A DNA stretch of 54,104 bases from Microbacterium sp. p3-SID336. Lineage in GTDB: Bacteria; Actinomycetota; Actinomycetes; Actinomycetales; Microbacteriaceae. Where the stretch lies: assembly GCF_025143365.1 (NCBI RefSeq), contig NZ_JALXPE010000027.1, positions 1 to 54,104 of the forward strand, in the 5' to 3' direction. Position numbers and translations under genes: made by a program. Shown one piece after another: positions 1-6,746 of this stretch (the stretch's first letter is position 1; the number at the start of each line of letters is the position of its first letter). Below the pieces are notes generated by a model. That model was not told the origin of the DNA. It ran no database searches and saw nothing but the letters and a program-made list of their open reading frames with translations.

Positions 1-24
1 TGGGGCGCTTCTTCTTGCTGTTGC

Positions 25-549
25 TCAGGCGTTGGCTTCTGCTTCGAGCTTGGCGAGTCGGTCTGCGAGTCGCTTCGCATCCTTCTCTGCCTTCTCCTTC
101 GCCTTGCGGAGTTCTGCGAGCTTCTTGGTCTTGGCGCTGTTCTGCTTCTTCTCAGCGTCCCGTGCTGCCTTCTCCTGCTGCTTCACGAGTTCACGCTCGT
201 AGCGGGTGATCTGCTGCTTCTTGTCCTTGATGCCCTGAGTGAGTTCGATGACTCGCTCCTTGGCTTCGGCAAGGTCGCTCTCCCACCCGGACAGTTCGGC
301 GCGGAGGCTGTTCAGCCCCTCATCGTCAAGGTCGCCGGTGATGACAGCCCGCTTCTTGCGGGGGTTCTCGTTCTTCCACCCGAGGCTGTCAAGAAGGGAC
401 TGAGGGATACGGGACTGCTGCCCACGTCCACCGAGTTCAGCCCCACCATCCTTGAGAGCCTTCTTCTTCTCCGGGTCGTTGAGCCACGCGACAGAGTAAC
501 CGAGGTACTCCGCTGCTTCCTTGAGCGAGAAGAACTGTTCCTCTGCCAT
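25..549 (-). CDS. HTH-like protein with long C-terminal coiled coil
   Basis: 174 residues from the ATG at 549, which has AAGG about 8 bases upstream; a GTG at 558 is the alternative. Residues about 6-50 (SLKEAAEYLGYS onwards) resemble the small winged-helix fold of MerR/excisionase-type DNA-binding proteins. From about residue 75 to the end the chain is almost continuous charged coiled coil rich in Lys, Glu and Ala. The gene is divergent from the small gene at 683. It could be an element-encoded DNA-binding or partition-type accessory protein. Function not recognised. Confidence 0.7.
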   Translation of the reverse strand: MAEEQFFSLKEAAEYLGYSVAWLNDPEKKKALKDGGAELGGRGQQSRIPQSLLDSLGWKNENPRKKRAVITGDLDDEGLNSLRAELSGWESDLAEAKERVIELTQGIKDKKQQITRYERELVKQQEKAARDAEKKQNSAKTKKLAELRKAKEKAEKDAKRLADRLAKLEAEANA

Positions 550-620
550 TGTCTTCACCTTGCTTCCTTGAATCAGTCAGGTTTGAAAGCCACTTTACAC
601 AGAGGATCCGTCATTTCGTC

Positions 621-649
621 GTACTTCGCCCTCGTTAGAGATGAAGTAC
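621..649 (+). promoter_or_regulatory. Element promoter motif inside inverted repeat
   Basis: CTCGTTAGAGATG (631-643) is the same motif as at 2658 and, with one change, at 6287. It is flanked by the inverted repeat GTACTTC (621-627) / GAAGTAC (643-649). It lies about 35 bases before the start at 683. Probably the promoter region and an operator for the unit starting at 683. Confidence 0.5.
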
Positions 650-682
650 ACCCCCCGCCTGACCATCCAAGGAGACCAACTC

Positions 683-853
683 ATGAAGTTTTTAACCACC
701 CATCCCCAACCCGACCGGCTTGCCCAAGCCCGATCCGTCTACTACCGCTCCCCCGAAGGGAAGGTAGCGCTCGCTCGTGCGGGTCGCTTCATAGAGCTTG
801 TGTTCGTCGCTGATGAGACCGAAACAACCGAACTGATTGAAACCTACCGATAA
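683..853 (+). CDS. Small hypothetical protein, 56 residues
   Basis: Start chosen at the ATG at 683, preceded by AAGGAGA; the upstream ATG at 641 lies inside the promoter motif. The product is small, basic in the middle (SVYYRSPEGKVALARAGRF) and acidic at the end, with no membrane segment or cysteines. It is followed after 46 bases by the larger gene at 900, which has its own AAGGAGA, so the two are probably co-transcribed. No family recognised. Confidence 0.6.
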   Translation: MKFLTTHPQPDRLAQARSVYYRSPEGKVALARAGRFIELVFVADETETTELIETYR

Positions 854-899
854 CAGTTGGTGAGAGCATTCCCCGACCCGCTCTCACAAGGAGACCCTG

Positions 900-2540
900 A
901 TGTGCCAATTGAAGAGTGAAGGACCACGCTGCGCCACTCACGCCCCCGCCCTCTACCTGTATGCGGAGAACCGCTGCTCCGTATACGCCCGCATCCTTGC
1001 TGATGACTCCGTTCTCACACCTGAGGAACAGGCATCGTTCAAGGAACTCTCCGCGAAGGCAGTGTTGGATGCCAAAGAGAAGAACCGCCTGTCGGAGTTA
1101 CAACGCATCCAAGCCAACGGCTCTAAGTTGTCTGAGACTGAGAAGGACAATTACGAGAAGAACCGCGCCTCCTTCTTGAAGCTATCTCGTGACGTTGACC
1201 TGAACGCTGTAGCCGGTGGAGCGATGAGCGTTCGTCAGCTTCATGCTGCTCGTGTGGATGTGCTGCGCGCCGTGACCCGTGACCCTTCCTTCAAGTCCCG
1301 CCCTGACCACAGGCTCATCACTGAGGCATTAGCGGACATAGACAGAGACCCCGAGAACTTCGGAAAGCTCTCTCGTGACCTTGAACGCACCGCCGATGAG
1401 CTTGTGGAGAGTGGCGCAGTAGCCGACTTGAAGCCCACCGTGAAGCTCGGGAACGGTCGCATCTACCCGGTGGACGCGAACAGGTTGGAGAACTTGAAGT
1501 TTCTTGCCAACCGCTACTACGAGGTGAGGGGTCAATCTCCTGTCGCTGCTGACAAGAAGCAGCGGGACGCGTATGGGGTAGTCACTCGACTTCGTGTGAA
1601 CAACCCTGAGGCGTTCAAGACGATGTGTGACTTGGATGCCACAGAGGAAGAGATTGCCGAGCTACCTCCTGAATATGTTCAGTTGCGTACAAGCGCTCAC
1701 TTCACCAAGGTGCTTGCGCTCGCGCATCACTATGACACGAAGCAGTTCGCGTCGGGCATTATCGCTGCTGAGGCGAAGGTTCACTCTCCCACGAACTACA
1801 AGAACAACCCTGACCGTGATGTATATGACGAGTACATTGCTGCGCTACCGAGCGTCCCTCACGTAGACGGCGTTGAGTGTGGATGGGCGGACGAAACGAA
1901 GTTCGGCAGCATGCGCAAGAGACTCACTCGTGACGAAGCTCTTCTCAGAGTGGGGAAGTATGCGCAACTCATCGAAGACTACAACGGAATGTTCACCACA
2001 ACCCCACCCACCGTTGCTCTTCCAATGCCCGGTGCTCCAAAGAAGAATATGAACCCTCGTGAAGCTGAGCTACACGCTGCTGCTTCTCTCCCTCGTGGTA
2101 CATCGCCTTCAAAGAAGACCGAACCATCTCTCCGTCCTGAGCTACTAACCGGCAAGGGAGGGGTGAGTCCATCAGATGCGAAGGCTCGCGCGACTGTGAA
2201 GACCTCAACTTCCACGGATGAGCCTGTGACCACACCTAAGAGCACCGTCAGGGCGTCCATCCGTTCGGATGCTCAGAGCACTCCTGCTCCTACGGTCAAG
2301 GCTGCGCCGTCAGCGACGAAGCCCTCTCCACTGCCTTCACCTCTGCCTCTTCCTTTCCCTGACAAGCAATCGTCTGCGCCGATGAAGACAACCTCCGTGG
2401 AAGTTCCTCTCAGTGCGGTCACTTCGGTGAAGGAGAGTAAGCCTCTGCTACCTCCTGCTGACACAGCGAAGGAGAAGGTAACCGAGGGAAGCATCACTGA
2501 CTTCATAAACAAGATACTCAGACCAAAGAGAAGGCACTGA
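900..2540 (+). CDS. Hypothetical element protein with N-terminal Cys/His motif
   Basis: 546 residues; ATG preceded by CAAGGAGACC. The N-terminus (MCQLKSEGPRCATHA) carries a C-x8-C-x2-H signature that recurs in the protein at 3061. Residues about 40-380 are largely helical and charged. Residues about 390-520 are a low-complexity Pro/Ser/Thr/Lys-rich tail. No signal peptide or membrane segment is seen. It is followed by a strong hairpin at 2548-2575. The Cys/His motif might bind zinc or serve as a targeting tag; function is unknown. A DNA-processing, relaxosome-like or exported effector role is possible but not supported by any motif I recognise. Confidence 0.75.
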   Translation: MCQLKSEGPRCATHAPALYLYAENRCSVYARILADDSVLTPEEQASFKELSAKAVLDAKEKNRLSELQRIQANGSKLSETEKDNYEKNRASFLKLSRDVDLNAVAGGAMSVRQLHAARVDVLRAVTRDPSFKSRPDHRLITEALADIDRDPENFGKLSRDLERTADELVESGAVADLKPTVKLGNGRIYPVDANRLENLKFLANRYYEVRGQSPVAADKKQRDAYGVVTRLRVNNPEAFKTMCDLDATEEEIAELPPEYVQLRTSAHFTKVLALAHHYDTKQFASGIIAAEAKVHSPTNYKNNPDRDVYDEYIAALPSVPHVDGVECGWADETKFGSMRKRLTRDEALLRVGKYAQLIEDYNGMFTTTPPTVALPMPGAPKKNMNPREAELHAAASLPRGTSPSKKTEPSLRPELLTGKGGVSPSDAKARATVKTSTSTDEPVTTPKSTVRASIRSDAQSTPAPTVKAAPSATKPSPLPSPLPLPFPDKQSSAPMKTTSVEVPLSAVTSVKESKPLLPPADTAKEKVTEGSITDFINKILRPKRRH

Positions 2541-2547
2541 CGTTCGT

Positions 2548-2575
2548 GAACCCCCACCGAATCAGGTGGGGGTTC
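2548..2575 (+). terminator. Hairpin terminator
   Basis: Perfect 11-bp stem GAACCCCCACC / GGTGGGGGTTC with a 6-base loop, 8 bases after the stop of the 900-2540 gene. No U-tract, as is usual in high-GC actinobacteria. Confidence 0.75.
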
Positions 2576-2657
2576 TTCGTTCGCGCCTCTGACCGGGAAA
2601 TGGGTTGAGGGACAAGTTTCCGTCCCATCCGCATTTTTGTTCCTCGTCATCATCTTG

Positions 2658-2669
2658 CTCGTTAGAGAT
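2658..2669 (+). promoter_or_regulatory. Element promoter motif
   Basis: CTCGTTAGAGAT, identical to the copy at 631. About 20-30 bases upstream is TCCGCATTTTTG, a block also found before the motifs at 8260 and 10591. Start codon of the next gene at 2713. Confidence 0.5.
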
Positions 2670-2712
2670 AGATCATCACTCTCCCCTGAGTGCCTGACCA
2701 AGGAGAACCAAA

Positions 2713-2937
2713 ATGCCTGAATTACTCATACCCGCAATCGCTGTCGTGATGGTGGTGCTACTCACCTTCTTCATTCCGAACACGGTTGTGAAGGTGTTGC
2801 TCGTCGTGGGCTTCATCAGTTACGTCGTGTTCGCGGGCTTCAACGCTGCTGACACGCAACAGAAGTTCGTCAACGACACCACCTCATACATCGGTGAACT
2901 CGACTCAGTGAAGACCATCACTGATGGTTTGAAGTGA
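2713..2937 (+). CDS. Small two-helix membrane protein
   Basis: 74 residues, ATG with AAGGAGA 6-8 bases upstream. Two hydrophobic segments, roughly residues 3-21 and 26-44, are separated by a short FIPNT turn and followed by a polar tail of about 28 residues. No cleavable signal peptide is evident. The gene is alone between the promoter motif at 2658 and the motif at 2956. Small membrane proteins are common in actinobacterial conjugation clusters (Spd-type), and phage coat proteins also look like this; neither is demonstrated here. Confidence 0.65.
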   Translation: MPELLIPAIAVVMVVLLTFFIPNTVVKVLLVVGFISYVVFAGFNAADTQQKFVNDTTSYIGELDSVKTITDGLK

Positions 2938-2955
2938 CCCGAACCACTTCACGGC

Positions 2956-2969
2956 AGATCTGCCGATAA
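2956..2969 (+). promoter_or_regulatory. Element promoter motif, AGATCTGCCGATAA form
   Basis: AGATCTGCCGATAA is identical to the copy before the rep gene (8934-8947) and close to those at 6024, 8260, 10591 and 11670. It lies about 90 bases before the start at 3061 and just upstream of four tandem repeats. Confidence 0.5.
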
Positions 2970-2986
2970 AACTTGTGAGAGGTTCC

Positions 2987-3026
2987 TTCGGACAGTTTTC
3001 GGACGAGTTTCGGACGAGTTTCGGAC
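2987..3026 (+). repeat. Four 11-bp direct repeats in a leader
   Basis: TTCGGAC occurs four times at exactly 11-base spacing (2987, 2998, 3009, 3020), with AGTT or GAGT between copies. One copy per helical turn suggests a cooperative protein-binding array. It lies between the promoter motif and the start of the 3061 gene, where a bound repressor would block transcription of the operon that includes the DNA pump. Confidence 0.75.
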
Positions 3027-3060
3027 ATGCCCTCTCAATCATCAGATGAAAGGACTGTCT

Positions 3061-3552
3061 ATGTGTAGACCTCAACCCGCTCCCCGTTGCGCATCTCACG
3101 CCAAGGGTGCGATAGCGAAAGCGAAGAAGAACGGTGACGTTGAAGCTCTGACTGCTGCGCAACGCGCCTACGAACTCACGCCTGAGTTCAGGAAGCAACT
3201 GAGTCAAAAAGTTGAAGAGTTGCGTGCTGACCTTGTGCGTGGTGTATCCGATGGAAAAGGACATCAGGAGCTGCTTGATGAGCTTGCTGCTGCGGAGCTA
3301 CTACTTGCTCGCCGTTCTCGCGAGTACAACAGGCGCATCAAAGCTTGGAAGAAGAGTCGCTGTGTTCTTGCTGCTGACACCTCAGCCAACTACCCCACCA
3401 TCACGAAGCTCGTGGAAGACGAGAGAGAGCCTGTGGAGGCTCGTCGCATCGGGATAGAGAACCTTCGCACTCGTGGTGGACTCTACGGCTCATTTGAGTC
3501 GCGTGAACTGTCCGCGATGTTCGGGGTTCCTCTGTTGAAGGAGTCCGCATGA
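3061..3552 (+). CDS. Hypothetical protein with MCxxxxxxPRCAxHA N-terminus
   Basis: 163 residues from the ATG at 3061, chosen because AAAGGA lies 7 bases upstream and because the product then begins MCRPQPAPRCASHA, matching the N-terminus of the 900-2540 protein. The ATG at 3046 is an alternative. The rest is helical, charged and soluble, rich in Lys, Arg and Glu. It is the first gene of a three-gene operon: its stop overlaps the next start (ATGA), and that gene in turn overlaps the DNA pump gene. Role unknown; the coupling suggests it acts with the pump. Confidence 0.7.
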   Translation: MCRPQPAPRCASHAKGAIAKAKKNGDVEALTAAQRAYELTPEFRKQLSQKVEELRADLVRGVSDGKGHQELLDELAAAELLLARRSREYNRRIKAWKKSRCVLAADTSANYPTITKLVEDEREPVEARRIGIENLRTRGGLYGSFESRELSAMFGVPLLKESA

Positions 3553-4136
3553 ACCCGAACGAGTTTGAGATGCGTGTGCGTTCTTCTGTCTACCGAGCGA
3601 GCGCTGCTGTTGCTGTGCTTCCCGCAGTCAATCCACCCAACCCACCACAACCGGCTGACTTCATCAATGCCTACTTCAAGCACATAGGAGAACCCGCCCC
3701 TGCGATGACAGACGGAGTGAGAGAAGGGTTCCTTCACGCCGGTAGTCAAGTACAGATGCTCTTCGTGGCAATCAACCACACGCAGTGGTGCCTCTGTGCC
3801 GATTGGTTGAACAGGGAGTTCTCTTCTCAAATCACCGCCTCAGCAAGCATCCGTTGCTTCACCGACAGGGTTACCGCAGCGAACGAACCGTTCCGTCAAA
3901 GGATAGGGAGAACTGACTACCTCGTGTTGGTGTCCACTCCCTACGGAGCGAAGAACACAGTGAAGAACCATGTGAGCGACATATGGCGGGTAAACGTGAA
4001 CGTGCTGAACGCTCAACCGTCAGCATCATCTTCACCGCAACCAACGAAGTTCAACCTTCACACCCCGGACAGGTTCAAGAACCTTCCACCCCGACCACAA
4101 CCATTTACCCCAATCAACCGAAAGGACACACCATGA
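3549..4136 (+). CDS. Hypothetical protein, middle gene of FtsK operon
   Basis: 195 residues. The start overlaps the upstream stop as ATGA, and its own stop overlaps the start of the FtsK-like gene the same way, so all three are translationally coupled. Residues about 1-145 look like a compact globular domain with three cysteines (WCLCADW and IRCF). The last 45 residues are Pro/Gln/Ser-rich and probably disordered. No signal peptide. Family not recognised; position suggests an accessory or adaptor of the DNA pump. Confidence 0.65.
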   Translation: MNPNEFEMRVRSSVYRASAAVAVLPAVNPPNPPQPADFINAYFKHIGEPAPAMTDGVREGFLHAGSQVQMLFVAINHTQWCLCADWLNREFSSQITASASIRCFTDRVTAANEPFRQRIGRTDYLVLVSTPYGAKNTVKNHVSDIWRVNVNVLNAQPSASSSPQPTKFNLHTPDRFKNLPPRPQPFTPINRKDTP

Positions 4137-5962
4137 AAAAGAAAGAAGAAGAGTTACCCCGCATCAACCGTTGGGAACTGTTAACCAACAAGCAAGACCC
4201 GTGGGAAGACCTCTACGAGTTGTACACTCGTCCGCGAGTGGAGCAGCCCTCTCCGGTAGCTGAGCTCTTACACTCAATACTGCGCGGGGTCGGCATCTTT
4301 GGTGTAATCGCGGGGATAATCATACTATTCTTCGCACCGTTCGCCGGAATCACACTCATAGCCGTAGCGAGCGGGGTCTACTTCGCTCAGGTCTTCCTTG
4401 TGATACTTGACTTTGCGTTCCTGTTCGTCATCTCTCGTTATCCCCTTCAAGTTCACGTTGCGGGGTTGGCAGTTTCGTTCGGAGTGTTCGTAGCGAGCTT
4501 AATCTTCAAGCTTGGAAACACAACCACGGCATTTGCCTTCTTCTCTGCCGCCTACTTCTTGGCGGTGTCAGTAGTTGTAGGTCTCTACATCGGCATTCGT
4601 CGCTTTCTAAATCCACCCGTGATGGAGGAAGTGACAACCAAGAAAGACACGAGAACCAAGTTCGAGGTCAAGGTTGATGAGCAACTCCCCTCCACCCTTG
4701 TCAACTACTACTCACCAACTACCGAGTATCCGGTAGACAGGCTTGTAGAACGAGACTTCGCGAGCAAGGAAGATTTCAAGGTTGCGCAAAGAGAGGCAAA
4801 GGAGGAAAACCATCTTGAACGCGTCCGTGACGCCAACCGCTACATTGACCATGCCCGGGAGATAGAAGACGGCGTGGTCGAAGTTCTGTTGCTCACCAAA
4901 GAGGGAACTTCAGCGGACAAGCTCATCAGCAACATATCCATCATCAACAACGACTTAGGCGCTTTCGGGGTGAACGTCGTTGCTAACCCCGACCGTCCAT
5001 CCAACCAAGTTCTCATTCACATCAACATGAAGAGACAGAAAACTGAGATGGAGAAACTGATTGAAGCTCGTCCCAACGCTGCGATGTACGCGAATCACTC
5101 ACGCGAGAACCTCTTCCGTCTTCCAATCGGCGTTGACGCTTCGGGTACGACTATCTACCTTGACCTCTCACACACGTTGATTGCGGGCGTGAGCCGTTCC
5201 GGAAAGGGTTCTCCAATTCAAAGAATCCTTGAGTACTACGCACCCCTTGTGAAGGAAGGCAAGGTTCGTCTGTGGGGTATCGACCCCAAGAATGCGGAGT
5301 TCAAAGATTTTCGCAACACCACCCTGTTCTACCGTCTCGCGATTTACTCCAACGAGCAAGGAGCGCTACTCGATGAGTTCCACTCCGAGATGAAGCGTAA
5401 ACAAGAAATCTCCGGGCGTCATGGAGAGGTGTCTACCGAGACCCCCATTGACATCCTCATCGTCGATGAGATTGTGGCGTTGATGAACAACAAGACTGTG
5501 ATGAAGAGTGAGGGATACACAGGAGAGTCGCGTCAGCTTCTTTGGGACGAGATTCTTACCCAAGGTGCTTCTGACTTCTCCTTCATCGTTGCCGCGACTC
5601 AGATAGTGGTTGCGAGTGTCTTGGGTGATACTCGTGTTAACTACATCAACCGAATCGCGCTTCGTCTTGCTTCCGCAAGTCATGTTGACATCGTTCTCGG
5701 AGATGGTGCCGTTCGTGACGAAGGTGCGCTTGCTAACAAGATTCCACGCGCAACAGTCGGAAACGGCTACTTCTCGTCCGGTATCGCTAACGTGGTTGGC
5801 GACGATGGGCTTCATCTCATCAGGTTCGCATACACAAGCGACGAGGATATTGAGAGGCTGATAGAGGCGTTCCCTCTACCCGAGGGCACTCCCCCTGTGG
5901 ACGTAGGTGAAGACAGAACGGCTGAGATTGATGCCTTCCTCTCTTCCTTCGCTGAAGACTGA
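4133..5962 (+). CDS. FtsK/TraB-like membrane DNA translocase
   Basis: 609 residues from the ATG at 4133, preceded by GAAAGGA and overlapping the upstream stop (an in-frame start at 3983 lies inside the previous gene). Residues about 45-160 contain four to five hydrophobic segments. The ATPase domain has a Walker A GVSRSGKGS (352-360, Lys358) and a Walker B IDILIVDE (Asp445, Glu446). GKGS instead of GKS/GKT is, from memory, common in FtsK-like pumps of actinobacterial plasmids and AICEs. Known: such TraB/FtsK proteins move double-stranded DNA between mycelial or Gram-positive cells without a type IV secretion system. Inferred: this is the conjugative pump of the element. No gamma domain typical of chromosomal FtsK is seen. 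Confidence 0.85.
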   Translation: MKKKEEELPRINRWELLTNKQDPWEDLYELYTRPRVEQPSPVAELLHSILRGVGIFGVIAGIIILFFAPFAGITLIAVASGVYFAQVFLVILDFAFLFVISRYPLQVHVAGLAVSFGVFVASLIFKLGNTTTAFAFFSAAYFLAVSVVVGLYIGIRRFLNPPVMEEVTTKKDTRTKFEVKVDEQLPSTLVNYYSPTTEYPVDRLVERDFASKEDFKVAQREAKEENHLERVRDANRYIDHAREIEDGVVEVLLLTKEGTSADKLISNISIINNDLGAFGVNVVANPDRPSNQVLIHINMKRQKTEMEKLIEARPNAAMYANHSRENLFRLPIGVDASGTTIYLDLSHTLIAGVSRSGKGSPIQRILEYYAPLVKEGKVRLWGIDPKNAEFKDFRNTTLFYRLAIYSNEQGALLDEFHSEMKRKQEISGRHGEVSTETPIDILIVDEIVALMNNKTVMKSEGYTGESRQLLWDEILTQGASDFSFIVAATQIVVASVLGDTRVNYINRIALRLASASHVDIVLGDGAVRDEGALANKIPRATVGNGYFSSGIANVVGDDGLHLIRFAYTSDEDIERLIEAFPLPEGTPPVDVGEDRTAEIDAFLSSFAED

Positions 5963-5972
5963 GAATCATCCT

Positions 5973-6011
5973 GAACGAAACCCACCACTGAAAAGTTGGT
6001 GGGTTTCGTTC
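5973..6011 (+). terminator. Hairpin terminator after FtsK operon
   Basis: 15-bp perfect stem, 5973-5987 with 5997-6011 (core AAACCCACCA / TGGTGGGTTT), 9-base loop, 10 bases after the stop codon. Confidence 0.8.
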
Positions 6012-6023
6012 GTTTTGGCGTAC

Positions 6024-6041
6024 TTCTGCCGATATAGAAGG
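6024..6041 (+). promoter_or_regulatory. Element promoter motif before a non-coding unit
   Basis: TTCTGCCGATATAGAAGG is identical over 18 bases to the motif at 8260-8277. No convincing ORF follows before the hairpin at 6151-6200, so it probably drives a small RNA. Confidence 0.55.
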
Positions 6042-6206
6042 AGACAAGGTTCCCCGTTTGAATCAGTCCTTTCGTTGAACATGTCACCGAACCCATAAAG
6101 GTTCTCCAACACAGATCAAGGCTCAGGGGTAAAAGTAGTCTCTGATCACCGAAGGTTGGAGGAAGTCACACCACTCCGGTACTGACATCCTCCAACCTTC
6201 TTTTTC
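6042..6206 (+). ncRNA. Putative small RNA
   Basis: About 165 bases lie between a copy of the element promoter motif and a classical terminator with a run of T, and hold no ORF with a ribosome site; the only small frame is a five-codon ATG frame at about 6081-6098. A possible internal pairing is GATCA (6115-6119) with TGATC (6143-6147). No known RNA family is recognised. A plasmid-type antisense or regulatory RNA is plausible. Exact 5' end is unknown. Confidence 0.45.
6151..6205 (+). terminator. Rho-independent terminator of the putative small RNA
   Basis: 13-bp perfect stem GAAGGTTGGAGGA (6151-6163) / TCCTCCAACCTTC (6188-6200), 24-base loop, followed by TTTTTC. It is one of very few terminators in the element with a T-run. 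Confidence 0.8.
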
Positions 6207-6286
6207 GATTCGGGAATGTTGCTTTTCGGAGAAGTGTTCTACTATGTACTACACAACATGTCAAGTTGGGAGTTCTCAAAGTCATT

Positions 6287-6334
6287 CTCGTTAGGGATGT
6301 ACTTAACACAAGATCGGAGAACTAACCGATATAG
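6287..6334 (+). promoter_or_regulatory. Double promoter motif before lipoprotein gene
   Basis: Both motif variants occur together: CTCGTTAGGGAT at 6287-6298 and CTAACCGATATAG at 6322-6334, upstream of the start at 6366. The 5963-6365 interval is thus filled by a terminator, a small-RNA unit and this promoter region. Confidence 0.5.
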
Positions 6335-6365
6335 CTTGTGAAGTCCCGACCAAAGGAGAACACCA

Positions 6366-6731
6366 ATGACTATCAAGAAGAGCCTCACAGTCCTCAGCCT
6401 CATCGTGGCTGCGAGCATCACACTCACCGCGTGTAGTGGCACCGCAGAACCCACACCCAAGCCGAGCGTGACCGCACCCGCAACCACCGAACCCACACCT
6501 GTTGAGACCCCTGACGAGGGTGAGCAGATCAGCGGCGTGGAGGACAAGGCAGTCGACATTGACCTTGCGGAGGGTCAGACCACCGTTGAATACGAAGGTC
6601 AGACCTACGAATGTGAGAGCGGTGCTATCGCTGTTCGTATCAAGACCACGCCAAGCGGAACCATCCACGAGTGTGTTCTTCCCGTTGATGACGAGATCGG
6701 TGGGCTGATTGAAGAGCATGTAGGCGAGTAA
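6366..6731 (+). CDS. Small lipoprotein
   Basis: 121 residues; ATG with AAAGGAGA upstream. A signal peptide with a lipobox (LTAC, Cys23) directs lipidation and anchoring to the outer face of the membrane. It is followed by a Pro/Thr/Glu linker (residues about 25-55) and a small acidic domain with two cysteines (YECES and IHECVL) that could form a disulphide. The secreted-protein gene follows after 15 bases, so the pair is probably one operon. Function unknown; surface exclusion or attachment are possibilities for an element-encoded lipoprotein. Confidence 0.75.
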   Translation: MTIKKSLTVLSLIVAASITLTACSGTAEPTPKPSVTAPATTEPTPVETPDEGEQISGVEDKAVDIDLAEGQTTVEYEGQTYECESGAIAVRIKTTPSGTIHECVLPVDDEIGGLIEEHVGE

Positions 6732-6746
6732 GGGTTTGACCGTTGT

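Noticed and set aside
3983..4132. Upstream extension of the FtsK-like gene
   Set aside because: The region is inside the previous coding gene, and the ATG at 4133 has a good ribosome site and an ATGA overlap.
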